Positions 34,183-43,373 of a stretch of 64,000 nt of DNA are shown one piece after another. This stretch comes from Billgrantia saliphila. Its GTDB lineage: Bacteria; Pseudomonadota; Gammaproteobacteria; Pseudomonadales; Halomonadaceae. Where the stretch lies: assembly GCF_002930105.1 (NCBI RefSeq), contig NZ_PJRN01000004.1, positions 248,001-312,000 on the forward strand, in the 5' to 3' direction. The stretch's first letter is position 1. Every line of letters begins with the position of its first letter. A program made the translations under genes and the position numbers. The notes below the pieces were generated by a model. It was not told the DNA's origin. It saw only the letters and a list, made by a program, of their open reading frames with translations, and did not search any database.

Positions 34183-35979
34183 CTAGCGCAACTCGCCGAG
34201 CCACTTCTGGAATGCCGCGGCTTCCATGGGCCTGGCGAACCAGTAGCCCTGCACCTCGTTGCAGCCAAGCGCCTCGAGGTATTCGCAGGTCCGCTTCGTC
34301 TCCACGCCTTCGGCGACGACGTGATAGCCCAGATCGTGGGCCATCCTCAGCATCGACTTGACCAGGGTGCGGCTGCGCGACTCGACATCGAGCCCGCGAA
34401 TGAAGGTGCGATCGATCTTGACGATCTTGGCGGGGATGTCCTGCAGGTAGGCCAGGCTGCTGTAGCCGGTACCGAAGTCGTCGATGGCGATGCGCATGCC
34501 GGCCGCTTCCAGCGTATCGAGCTGCTGCCAGGCGGCCCGTCCCTGGGAGAACAGCGCGGTCTCGGTCAGCTCGATCTCGATGGCTGCAAGCGGCAGCCCC
34601 GCTTCCGCTATTCGGGCCAACAAGCGTTGGGCGAAGTCGGCCTCGTCCAGGTTGCAGGCCGAGACGTTGAGCGACACGCAGAGCGCCAGCCCCTGATCGT
34701 GCCAGGCCTTTACCTGGTCAATCGCGGTGCGTAAGACCCAGGCGGTCAGCGGGGTGGCCAGCGGCGTATTTTCGATCAGCGGAATGAATTCGACGGGCGA
34801 GACTTCGCCGAGCTCCGGGTGACGCCAGCGCAGCAGCGCCTCCGCGCCGCGACAAGCGCGCGACCCCAGCTCGACGCGCGGTTGATAAACCAGGCGCAAC
34901 TGGTCGCGGCTCTCCAGCGCCTCGCGGAAATCGGACAGCAGCCGAAAATGTCGCCGGTAGCGTGCATCGAGAGCGTGCGAATAGACGCCAGCGCCGGACT
35001 CCGTCTGACGGGCATCCTGGCAGGCGCTATGGGCGGTGCGCAGGCTATCCGCCGCTCCCTCCGCCCCCAGGCTCAGCGGGGCCACGCCGATGGCGGGACG
35101 CACCAGCACCGGGGCCTCGCGAATCAGGTCGAGGGACATTAGCGCCTGACGCAGGCGCAGCGCCTCATCAAGCAGCTCGCTTTCGTCATTGCCTTCCACC
35201 AGATGCACGTACTGACAGGGTCCGACCGAGTAGAGCCGCTGCGCGATGCCCAGCGTTTCCTGCAGACCGCGCCCCGCCACGTGGGTCAGTTCATCCAGGT
35301 AGGCGGGCCCCATCACCCGATTCAGCATGCTGGCCTGGGCGATATCGAGCACCTCGGTGAACAGGGCATAGCGCTGCTGACCGGGCGCGTCCCGCAGCAG
35401 GTCGTCGAGGTCTTCGACGAACTGGCTGCGGTTGGGCAGGCCGGTCAGCGGATCGATGCGTCCGAAGGCATGCTGCATCTCGATCTGGGCCATGACCATG
35501 GCGGCCATGTCCTGGAGAATCGCCACCTCCTCTTCGCTGATGTCGCGCGGCTGGGTATCGAGCACGCACATGGCGCCCAGGGTATAACCCTCCTGGGTCT
35601 GCAGAGGCGCGCCGGCATAGAAGCGAATACCCGACCGGGCCAGCAAGCTGTCGCGATAGGTCGGCGACTCCAGCAGGTCCGGCACGATCACCACGTCCGA
35701 CGAGTCGGCCACCTCGCCACAGCACGCCTGAAAACGCGGGATTTGCCAGTGCTCCACCCCCACCCGCGACTTGAACCACTGGCGATCGGCATCGGTCAGC
35801 GAGACCGCGGCGATGGGCATGCCGAAGAATTTGCTGGCCATCCGGGTGATGCGGTCGAAGCTCTCGCTCGGCGGCGTATCCAGCAGATTGAGTTGGCGCA
35901 GGGCATAAAGTCGCGCCTGCTCTCGACCTTGCTCCCGTTCCTGGTGCGCCTGCTCGGGGCCGTAACCGTGCTCGTCCAT
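34183..35979 (-). CDS. GAF-(degenerate GGDEF)-EAL phosphodiesterase
   Basis: 598 aa. GAF domain at residues about 25-165, then a GGDEF-like region 175-335 in which the signature is lost (the position reads VGPCQYVHLVEGND), then a complete EAL domain 345-598. EAL residues are all present: Glu380 (GAEALLRW), Asn438, Glu470, Asp500-Asp501 (DDFGTGYSSL), Lys521, Glu557 (AEGVET) and Gln577. It should hydrolyse c-di-GMP, with the GAF domain and the dead GGDEF as regulators. SD GGAG. Confidence 0.92.
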   Translation of the reverse strand: MDEHGYGPEQAHQEREQGREQARLYALRQLNLLDTPPSESFDRITRMASKFFGMPIAAVSLTDADRQWFKSRVGVEHWQIPRFQACCGEVADSSDVVIVPDLLESPTYRDSLLARSGIRFYAGAPLQTQEGYTLGAMCVLDTQPRDISEEEVAILQDMAAMVMAQIEMQHAFGRIDPLTGLPNRSQFVEDLDDLLRDAPGQQRYALFTEVLDIAQASMLNRVMGPAYLDELTHVAGRGLQETLGIAQRLYSVGPCQYVHLVEGNDESELLDEALRLRQALMSLDLIREAPVLVRPAIGVAPLSLGAEGAADSLRTAHSACQDARQTESGAGVYSHALDARYRRHFRLLSDFREALESRDQLRLVYQPRVELGSRACRGAEALLRWRHPELGEVSPVEFIPLIENTPLATPLTAWVLRTAIDQVKAWHDQGLALCVSLNVSACNLDEADFAQRLLARIAEAGLPLAAIEIELTETALFSQGRAAWQQLDTLEAAGMRIAIDDFGTGYSSLAYLQDIPAKIVKIDRTFIRGLDVESRSRTLVKSMLRMAHDLGYHVVAEGVETKRTCEYLEALGCNEVQGYWFARPMEAAAFQKWLGELR

Positions 35980-36119
35980 TCAAGGGGTCTCCGCCGTTGT
36001 GCGCCGGCACGTTAAACGTCGCCCCTTCAGCCTAATCAAACCTAGCTATCGTGACCATAACTTGGATTTGCCGCGAAACGGCCGATCTCCCCTCTTGCAG
36101 CTCAAACCGGCAGATCGCC

Positions 36120-36989
36120 CTAACGCTCGTCCTCGTCATCCTGCTCGTTGCGAGCCTGCGCTGCCAGGTGCTCGGCCTGTTCTTCCCGCGCATCCTCGAT
36201 CACGGCCAGCAGGTCATCGACGTCCACCACGCGGGTGTCATGCTCGAAGCAGCCCGTCAACTGGCTTTCCGGATGCAGCTCACCGACCTCGTAGAGCGCC
36301 CAGATCTCTTTACCATAGTCGGTGCTCAACAGTTCCGGGGCAAAGCGGCCGAAGTAGCGGCGCATATTGTCGACGTCTCGCTCGAACATCATCTCGGCGC
36401 TGTTGTTACCCGCGGCATCCACTGCCTGGGGCAGGTCGATGATCACCGGGCCATCGGCGGCCAGCAGTACGTTGAACTCGGACAGGTCACCGTGAACCAG
36501 GCCCGCACACAGCATCTTCACCACGTCGCGAATGATCTTGTCGTAGTACTCGCGGGCCTGCTCGGAGCTCAGGGTCACATCGTCCAGGCGCGGGGCCGTC
36601 AGGCCCTCGGCATCGCTGATCATCTCCATCAGCAGCACACCGTCGATGAACCCATAGGGCTGCGGCACCCGCACCTCCGCTGCAGCCAGCCGGTAGAGGG
36701 CATCGACCTCAGCGTTGAGCCAGGCCTGCTCCTGCTCCTTCTGGCCATAGCGGGTCTTCTTGGCCATGGCTCGCGAGCGGCGGCTGTTGCGCTCGCGGCG
36801 CCCCTCCTGGTACTGCACCGCCTGCTTGAAACTGCGCTGTTTCGCCTCCTTGAAGACCTTGGCGCAGCGACGCTCCCCGTGGGAACGCACCACGTAGACC
36901 TGGGCCTCCTTGCCACTCATCAGCTGACTCTCGACCGCCTCGATCAGACCGTCATCGACCAGTGGCTGCAATCGCTTGGGTATCTTCAC
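36120..36989 (-). CDS. RIO1-like protein kinase (PA4780 family)
   Basis: 289 aa. ATP-binding Lys44 (RCAKVF), catalytic loop HGDLSEFN (166-173) and metal-binding Asp185 (IIDLPQ) define a RIO-type kinase. The basic segment GRRERNSRRSRAMAKKTRYG near residue 65 is typical of the PA4780 group. The start is GTG at 36989 after GAGGGGGAAAG. DbpA is upstream with a 29-bp gap, in the same direction, consistent with a joint role in ribosome assembly. Confidence 0.92.
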   Translation of the reverse strand: MKIPKRLQPLVDDGLIEAVESQLMSGKEAQVYVVRSHGERRCAKVFKEAKQRSFKQAVQYQEGRRERNSRRSRAMAKKTRYGQKEQEQAWLNAEVDALYRLAAAEVRVPQPYGFIDGVLLMEMISDAEGLTAPRLDDVTLSSEQAREYYDKIIRDVVKMLCAGLVHGDLSEFNVLLAADGPVIIDLPQAVDAAGNNSAEMMFERDVDNMRRYFGRFAPELLSTDYGKEIWALYEVGELHPESQLTGCFEHDTRVVDVDDLLAVIEDAREEQAEHLAAQARNEQDDEDER

Positions 36990-37018
36990 CTTTCCCCCTC
37001 TTCTCTCTCAGCGGCCAA

Positions 37019-38419
37019 TCAGCGGCTGACACGCCGGGCGCGGAACGAGCGCCCCTTGAGTTTGCCCGTGCCGAGCTGGGCGAGCGCCGCCTTGGCGACC
37101 TCGCGCTGCACGGCCACGTAGGCGCTGCGCTCCAGTACCTTGATCTTGCCGACCTGATCGCCGGCGATGCCGCCATCGCCGGTCAGGGCGCCAAGGATAT
37201 CGCCAGGGCGCACCTTCTGCTTCTTGCCGCCGTCGAGCTGCAGCGTGGCCATATCCGGCTTGAAGGGTGCCTGTGCCAATACATCGCGCGGCGGCAGCGG
37301 CGCATCCTCGAGCGGCTCACCGAGGAACTCGACCAACCGCTCCAGCCGATAGGCTTCGCGCTCGGTGACCAGAGTGCAAGCCACACCGGAGCTGCCGGCA
37401 CGGCCGGTACGCCCGACGCGGTGTATATGCACCTCGAGGTCACGGGCAATCTGGTAATTGAACACTGCATCCAGCGCTTCGATATCCAGCCCGCGTGCTG
37501 CCACGTCGGTCGCCACCAGAACGGAAACGCTGTGGTTGGCGAACAGGATCAGGATGCGGTCACGATCGCGCTGTTCCAGGTCGCCATGCAGTGCCAGAGC
37601 ACTGAAGCCAGCCTCGCAAAGGGCATCGGCGACCTCCTGGGTCTCGCGCCGGGTGTTGCAGAACACTACGCTGGAACGCGGCTTGTATTGCAGAAGCAAC
37701 CTGCACAGCACAGAGAAGCGCTCCGGCTCGTCCGCCACCCGGTAGACGCGCTGGCGAATGGTGGTCTCGTCATGGACCTCGGCCACCGCCACCTCGGCAG
37801 GGTCACGCATCAGTCCCTCGGCAATGCGCCGGATGTCGTTGCTGTAGGTTGCGCTGAACAGCAGGGTCTGACGGCTGGCCGGCGTCTCGGCGACAATCGC
37901 CTCCATGCTGGCCTGGAAACCCATGTCGAGCATCCGGTCGGCTTCGTCCAGCACCAAAGTCTCGAGAGAAGTGAGAACGAGCGACCCCTTGCGCAGGTGC
38001 TCCTCCACCCGGCCCGGGGTACCCACGACGACATGCGCACCATGAGCCAGCGAGGCAAGCTGTGGTCCGAAAGGGGACCCGCCGCACAGGGTAAGGACCT
38101 TGACGTTGGCCAGGGTACGCGCCAGCCGCCGAATCTCCCCCGCCACTTGGTCGGCCAACTCGCGGGTCGGGCAGAGCACCAGCGTCTGTACGCAAAAGCG
38201 CGTCACGACGAGACGCGACAACAGCCCCAGGCCGAACGCCGCAGTCTTGCCCGAGCCGGTCTTCGCCTGGGCGATCACGTCACGGCCCGCCAGCATCAAA
38301 GGCAGGCTCCTCGCCTGGACGGGGGTCATGGCGCGGTAGCCGAGCGAATCGAGATTGGCCAGCAGCTCTGGCGTCAGCGGCAGTGAGGCAAAAGCCCCAT
38401 CGTTGGGAGAATCGGACAC
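37019..38419 (-). CDS. dbpA: DEAD-box ATP-dependent RNA helicase DbpA
   Basis: About 466 aa. All DEAD-box motifs are present: Q motif region TPVQARSLP, AKTGSGKT (I), PTRELADQV (Ia), TPGR (Ib), DEADRMLDMGF (II), SAT (III), ATDVAARGLD (V) and HRVGRTGR (VI). The C-terminal domain with GGKKQKVRPGDILGALTGD is the DbpA RNA-binding domain that targets 23S rRNA helix 92. The start is uncertain: GTG at 38419 best matches E. coli DbpA in length but has no clear SD. Confidence 0.94.
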   Translation of the reverse strand: MSDSPNDGAFASLPLTPELLANLDSLGYRAMTPVQARSLPLMLAGRDVIAQAKTGSGKTAAFGLGLLSRLVVTRFCVQTLVLCPTRELADQVAGEIRRLARTLANVKVLTLCGGSPFGPQLASLAHGAHVVVGTPGRVEEHLRKGSLVLTSLETLVLDEADRMLDMGFQASMEAIVAETPASRQTLLFSATYSNDIRRIAEGLMRDPAEVAVAEVHDETTIRQRVYRVADEPERFSVLCRLLLQYKPRSSVVFCNTRRETQEVADALCEAGFSALALHGDLEQRDRDRILILFANHSVSVLVATDVAARGLDIEALDAVFNYQIARDLEVHIHRVGRTGRAGSSGVACTLVTEREAYRLERLVEFLGEPLEDAPLPPRDVLAQAPFKPDMATLQLDGGKKQKVRPGDILGALTGDGGIAGDQVGKIKVLERSAYVAVQREVAKAALAQLGTGKLKGRSFRARRVSR

Positions 38420-38584
38420 TATAAAGAGGACCTGCAACGGATTGTGCGGTTGCCGAGGCGGCAAGCAAACGAAGGCGGGGTACCGAGAGGCACGAGCCGA
38501 GGATAAAGGAAGGCAGACAGAATAGCAGAAAGCGACGGGCGATGGGGAACTACGGCTCAAGGTCACGATGATGACGGAGGATGC

Positions 38585-38620
38585 CGGGCAGGGTGCCGGC
38601 CTCCACCGGCACCCTGCCCG
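38585..38620 (-). terminator. GC-rich hairpin after the efflux operon
   Basis: Perfect 15-bp stem CGGGCAGGGTGCCGG / CCGGCACCCTGCCCG with a 6-nt loop, 40 bp after the stop of the outer-membrane gene. There is no T run on either strand, so it may be a terminator that acts without one or an RNA-stabilising hairpin. Confidence 0.55.
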
Positions 38621-38660
38621 TCTGTCACTCTCGCGTTGCTCGAGCGTTGCTGTGGGGCGA

Positions 38661-40103
38661 TTAGGTGGTTTCAACCTCCCTCGGGCCGCTCACGCTTTCA
38701 CCGATGCGCTCCTCCCAGCCACCGGCCAACGCCCGGTAGAGCCCTACCAACGCGGTGGCGGCGCGAACATTACCGCGCGCCAGGCTGTCCTCGGCTTCCA
38801 GCAGCGAACGCTCGGCGTCGATCACCGCGAGGAAGTCGACCACCCCCACCTCGAAGCGCACCCGTGCCTGACGGGCCGCCTCGGCGCTGGCTTCGGCGGC
38901 CGCTTCCAGGTGCTCGCGCTCACGTCGCGCCTGGGCATAGCGGGCGAGCGCCGTCTCGGTCTCCTCCAGGGCCAGCAGGATTGCCTGCTCATAGCGGGCC
39001 AGGTTGGCATCGGCATCGGCGTCGGCCGCCGCCATTCGCGCCCTCACCCGACCGCTGTCGAGGAACGACCAGTCGACACCCAGTGCGATCAGCCGCGTCT
39101 CGCTGTCGCGGCCGAACAGGTCGCTAGTGCTGGCGGCCTGGGTGCCCAGCAGGCCGTTCAGGGTGAATCGCGGGTAGAGGTCGGCGGTGGCCACACCGAT
39201 ACGCGCGGTGGCGGCATGCAGACGCCGCTCCGCCGCAGCGATGTCGGGGCGGCGACGCAGCAGCTCGCCGGGAAGCCCCGCGGCCACTTGGTCGTGCAGC
39301 GCCGGCAGTGGCGCAGGTGTCTCCAATCGAGCGATCAAGGCGGCGGGCTCGCGACCCGTCAATACGGCGAGCCGATGAGTGATCGCGGCGATCTCCCCTT
39401 CCAGCGACGGGATGCGCGACAGGGTACTCTCGAGCTGCGCCCGGGCACGCACGCTGTCGAATTCGGTGCCACGCCCCGCCTCGAGCCGGGCATCGACCAG
39501 CGCCAGCGACTCGCGCTGGTTGTCAGCGTTGGCCCGCGCCACGCGCAGCTGTTCCTGCAAGCCGCGCAGACGCACGTACTGGTCGACCAGTTCGCCGACC
39601 ACTACCACTTGCATGGCGCGCAGGTCGGCGGCCGAGGCTTCCACCTCCGCCCGCTGGGCCTCCACGTTGCGCCGCACGCGACCGAAGAAGTCGAGTTCCC
39701 ATAGCGCCGACACACCGGCGTCGAAGCTGTCGAAGTCGCGTTGGGAGCGCGTCGCCTCCGGCATCTGGTCGGCGCTGGCGCGCTGGTGGGCGGCGCCGGC
39801 TTGGGCGGTGACGCTGGGCGCCAGGTCGCGGCGCGCCTGGCGCAGCAGCGCCAGGTTGCGGTCATGACTGGCCAGGGCGATGCGCAGGTCGTGATTGGCG
39901 TCGAACGCCGCATCGACCAACTCGTTCAACATCGGGTCGTCGAAGCGGCGCCAGAAGTCGCGTTCGGCTGCCTCGGTCGTGATCAGCCCCGCCTCGGCAC
40001 GCGCCAGACTGGCGGGAGCCGTCGGCTCCGGCGTCCGGTAGTCGGGGCCCACGGCGCAGGCGGCCAGCGCCAGCGTCAACGGCAGGATCATCAGGTTACG
40101 CAT
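38661..40103 (-). CDS. RND efflux outer-membrane lipoprotein (NodT/OprM family)
   Basis: 480 aa. Lipobox LAAC after the signal (ILPLTLALAAC), then GPDYRTPEPTAPASL, and two OEP repeats with long coiled-coil helices (ERELELA-type heptads; DFWRRFDDPMLNELVDAAF near residue 50). It is the channel that carries drugs across the outer membrane, completing the tripartite pump. The start overlaps the stop of the RND gene by 8 bp. Confidence 0.93.
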   Translation of the reverse strand: MRNLMILPLTLALAACAVGPDYRTPEPTAPASLARAEAGLITTEAAERDFWRRFDDPMLNELVDAAFDANHDLRIALASHDRNLALLRQARRDLAPSVTAQAGAAHQRASADQMPEATRSQRDFDSFDAGVSALWELDFFGRVRRNVEAQRAEVEASAADLRAMQVVVVGELVDQYVRLRGLQEQLRVARANADNQRESLALVDARLEAGRGTEFDSVRARAQLESTLSRIPSLEGEIAAITHRLAVLTGREPAALIARLETPAPLPALHDQVAAGLPGELLRRRPDIAAAERRLHAATARIGVATADLYPRFTLNGLLGTQAASTSDLFGRDSETRLIALGVDWSFLDSGRVRARMAAADADADANLARYEQAILLALEETETALARYAQARREREHLEAAAEASAEAARQARVRFEVGVVDFLAVIDAERSLLEAEDSLARGNVRAATALVGLYRALAGGWEERIGESVSGPREVETT

Positions 40104-43100
40104 GGTATTGCCCCTCCATCGGCATCTCCTCTCGGGGCGGCTCTTCCTGCCCGCGCGTGACCAGCTTGCGCAAGGCGACGTAGAACACCGGGGTCAGGAA
40201 CAGACCGAACAGGGTCACGCCGAGCATGCCGGCGAACACTGCCGTGCCCAGCGCCTGGCGCACCTCGGCGCCGGCACCGCCGGCCAGCATCAGCGGCACC
40301 ACCGCCGCGGTGAAGGTGATCGAGGTCATGATGATCGGCCGCAGGCGCAGGCGGCACGCCTCCAGCGCGGCCTCGACGATGCCGCGACCCTGTATCTCGA
40401 GTTCGCGGGCGAATTCGACGATAAGGATGGCGTTCTTGCACGCCAGGCCGATCAGCACCACCAGTCCCACCTGCACGAAGATATTATTGTCACCGCCGGT
40501 GAGCTTCACCCCGATCAGCGCCGAGAGCATGCACATCGGCACGATCAGAATCACCGCCAGCGGCAGTGTCCAGCTCTCGTAGAGCGCGGCGAGCGCCAGA
40601 AATACAAGCAGGATCGCCAGCGGGAACACCACCAGCGCCGCCCCGCCCTGGTTGACCTGCTGGTAGCTGAGGTCGGTCCATTCGAAGGTCATGCCCGCCG
40701 GTAGCACCGCCGGGGCAAGGTGCTCGACCACCTCGATCGCCTGGCTCGACGACAGCACTCGCGGGTCCGCCTCGCCCATCAGGTCGGCGGCCGGGTAGCC
40801 GTTGTAGCGAATCACCGGGTCGGGCCCGAAGGTCCGGTCGACCCGGATCATGCTACCGATCGGCACCATTTCGCCGTACGCGTTACGGGTGCGCAGGCGA
40901 TCGATGTTCTCCACGTCCATACGGTAATCGCCGTCGGCCTGGGCCATGACCTGCCAGGTACGACCGAAGCGGTTGAAGTCGTTGACGTAGACTGAGCCCA
41001 GGTAGACCTGCAGGGTCTCGAACAGGTCGGTCAACGCCACGCCCTGGGTCTTGGCCTTGACCCGGTCGACGTGCAGGTCGAGCTGCGGCACGTTGGACTG
41101 GTACGAGGTGATCGGATAGCCCATGCCCGGCGTCTGCATCAGCGCGCCGCTGAAACCATCGACAGCCTGCTGAAGTTCGCCATAGCCCAGCCCGGCGCGG
41201 TCCTGAATGAACAGCGAGAAGCCCGAACCCGAGCCGATACCGAGGATCGCCGGCGGGGTGAAGGCGAAGCTGAACGCCTCCTGCAGGCCGCCGAACTTGC
41301 CGTTGAGTTCGGCGACGATCTCCTCGGCGCTGCGCGAGCGCGCTTCGAACGGGTCGAGGCCGAAGAACACCGTGCCGGTGTTGGGCGTGTTGGTGAACTG
41401 CAGCGGATTGAGCCCTGGGAAGGCCACCGCCGAACTGACACCGTCGGTTTCCAGCGCCAGGTCGGTCATGCGCCGGATCACCTCCTCGGTACGATCCAGC
41501 GAGGCCCCTTCCGGCAGCTTGGCTCCGCCGATCAGGTACATCTTGTCCTGCGTGGGAATGAAGCCGCCGGGTACCAGCTGGAACATCGTCCCGGTACCCA
41601 CCAGCAGCAGCGCATAGACGGCGAACACCACGCCGCGCCGACGCAGGCTACGCGTCACGCCGCGCTGGTAGCGCTCGGAGCTGGCGCCGAAGAAGCGGTT
41701 GAAGGGCCGGAACAACCAGCCGAAGAGGAAATCGATCAGGCGCGACAGGCGGTCCTTCGGCGCGTCGTGGGGCTTGAGCAGCATCGCCGCCAGCGCCGGC
41801 GACAGCGTCAGCGAATTGATCGCCGAAATCACCGTGGAGATGGCGATGGTCACCGCGAACTGACGGTAGAACTGCCCGGTAACGCCCTCGAGAAAGGCCA
41901 TCGGCACGAACACCGCGCACAGCACCACCGAGATGGCGATGATCGGCCCGCTTACCTCGCGCATGGCCTGGTGGGCCGCTGCTAGCGGGGCGAGCCCCTC
42001 CTCGATGTTGCGCTCGACGTTCTCCACCACCACGATGGCGTCGTCGACCACGATGCCGATCGCCAGCACCAGCCCGAACAGGGTCAGCGTATTGATCGAG
42101 AACCCCAGCAGGTAGAGTACGGCAAAGGTGCCGACGATCGACACCGGCACTGCCAGCAGCGGGATCACCGAGGCGCGCCAGGTCTGCAGGAACAGCGTCA
42201 CCACCAGCACCACCAGCAGCACCGCCTCGAGCAGGGTCTTGATCACCGACTTGATCGAGTCGCGCACGAACACGGTGGGGTCGTAGACGATCTCGTATTC
42301 CACGCCGTCGGGGAAGCGCTCAGCCAACTCGTCCATCTTGTCGCGTACCGCATCCGACAGCGCGATGGCATTGGAGCCCGGCGCCTGGAAGATACCGATG
42401 GCCACCGCTTGCTGATTATCGAGCAGCGAGCGCAGCGAATACTCGGCGGCACCGAGTTCGATGCGCGCCACGTCGGAGAGATAGGTGATCTGGCCGTCGC
42501 TGCCGGCCTTGACCACTATGTTGCCGAACTCCTCCTCGGTGGTCAGGCGCCCCTGGGCGTTGATCGAAATCAGGAAGTCCGAGCTCGTGGGCGTCGGCGG
42601 CGCACCGAGCTGCCCCGCCGAAACCTGCACGTTCTGCTCGCGGATCGCGGCGATGATATCGCCCGCGGTGAGTCCGAGGGCAGCGGCACGATCGGGGTCG
42701 ATCCACACCCGCATGGCGTAGTCGCCGGCGCCGAACAGCATCGCCTGGCCCACCCCGGGCAGGCGTGCCAGCTCGTCGCGCACGTGCAGTGCCGCATAGT
42801 TGCGCAGGTAGGTACTGTCATAGCGCCCGTCGGGCGAAATCAGCTGCGGCACCATGGTCAGGTCGGGCGACTGCTTGTCGGTGGTCACGCCCTGTCGACG
42901 CACCGCCTCGGGCAGCCGGGCCAGCGCCTGGCTGACCCGGTTCTGCACCTGAACCTGGGCCTCGTCCGGGTCGGCGCCGGGACGGAAAGTCAGCGTCATC
43001 GCCAGCACCCCGTCGGAGCCGGCCACCGACTTCATGTACATCAGATTCTCGACCCCGGTGATCGCCTCCTCCAGTGGCGTGGCCACCGTCTCGGCGATCT

Positions 43101-43272
43101 CCTTGGGGTTGGCGCCGGGATAGACCGCGCGCACCTGTACGGTGGGCGGCACCACATCGGGGTACTCGCTGACCGGGAGCAGCGGGATGGTGATCGCCCC
43201 GGCGATGAAAATCAGGATCGACAGCACCGCGGCGAAGATCGGCCGGTCGACGAAGAACTTGGCGAAATCCAT
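40096..43272 (-). CDS. RND multidrug efflux permease (HAE1, MexF-like)
   Basis: 1058 aa, the usual size. N-terminus FAKFFVDRPIFAAVLSILIF, central GIVVDDAIVVVENVERN (TM4 proton-relay Asp pair region), and C-terminal IGLACKNAILIVEFARE all fit the HAE1 family and are closer to MexF than AcrB in my judgement. The large periplasmic loops carry the drug-binding domains. It uses the proton gradient to expel drugs. Middle gene of the operon; SD GGGAGGGAG. Confidence 0.95.
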   Translation of the reverse strand: MDFAKFFVDRPIFAAVLSILIFIAGAITIPLLPVSEYPDVVPPTVQVRAVYPGANPKEIAETVATPLEEAITGVENLMYMKSVAGSDGVLAMTLTFRPGADPDEAQVQVQNRVSQALARLPEAVRRQGVTTDKQSPDLTMVPQLISPDGRYDSTYLRNYAALHVRDELARLPGVGQAMLFGAGDYAMRVWIDPDRAAALGLTAGDIIAAIREQNVQVSAGQLGAPPTPTSSDFLISINAQGRLTTEEEFGNIVVKAGSDGQITYLSDVARIELGAAEYSLRSLLDNQQAVAIGIFQAPGSNAIALSDAVRDKMDELAERFPDGVEYEIVYDPTVFVRDSIKSVIKTLLEAVLLVVLVVTLFLQTWRASVIPLLAVPVSIVGTFAVLYLLGFSINTLTLFGLVLAIGIVVDDAIVVVENVERNIEEGLAPLAAAHQAMREVSGPIIAISVVLCAVFVPMAFLEGVTGQFYRQFAVTIAISTVISAINSLTLSPALAAMLLKPHDAPKDRLSRLIDFLFGWLFRPFNRFFGASSERYQRGVTRSLRRRGVVFAVYALLLVGTGTMFQLVPGGFIPTQDKMYLIGGAKLPEGASLDRTEEVIRRMTDLALETDGVSSAVAFPGLNPLQFTNTPNTGTVFFGLDPFEARSRSAEEIVAELNGKFGGLQEAFSFAFTPPAILGIGSGSGFSLFIQDRAGLGYGELQQAVDGFSGALMQTPGMGYPITSYQSNVPQLDLHVDRVKAKTQGVALTDLFETLQVYLGSVYVNDFNRFGRTWQVMAQADGDYRMDVENIDRLRTRNAYGEMVPIGSMIRVDRTFGPDPVIRYNGYPAADLMGEADPRVLSSSQAIEVVEHLAPAVLPAGMTFEWTDLSYQQVNQGGAALVVFPLAILLVFLALAALYESWTLPLAVILIVPMCMLSALIGVKLTGGDNNIFVQVGLVVLIGLACKNAILIVEFARELEIQGRGIVEAALEACRLRLRPIIMTSITFTAAVVPLMLAGGAGAEVRQALGTAVFAGMLGVTLFGLFLTPVFYVALRKLVTRGQEEPPREEMPMEGQYHA

Positions 43273-43373
43273 GACAAGACTCCCTCCCGGTGCGGACAGC
43301 CAAGTCCGCGCCGAAGATCGTTCAGGGGTTTATACGTTTGTTATGTCACATCGAGCGGTGCCGCCTGGGGCGT

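Noticed and set aside
36051..38386. Long plus-strand frames (36051-37121 and 36962-38386) opposite the RIO kinase and dbpA
   Set aside because: The kinase and helicase motifs are on the minus strand; these frames have no recognisable features.
38585..38620. GC-rich stem as a strong intrinsic terminator
   Set aside because: No U-tract in either direction; retained only as a probable terminator-like hairpin.
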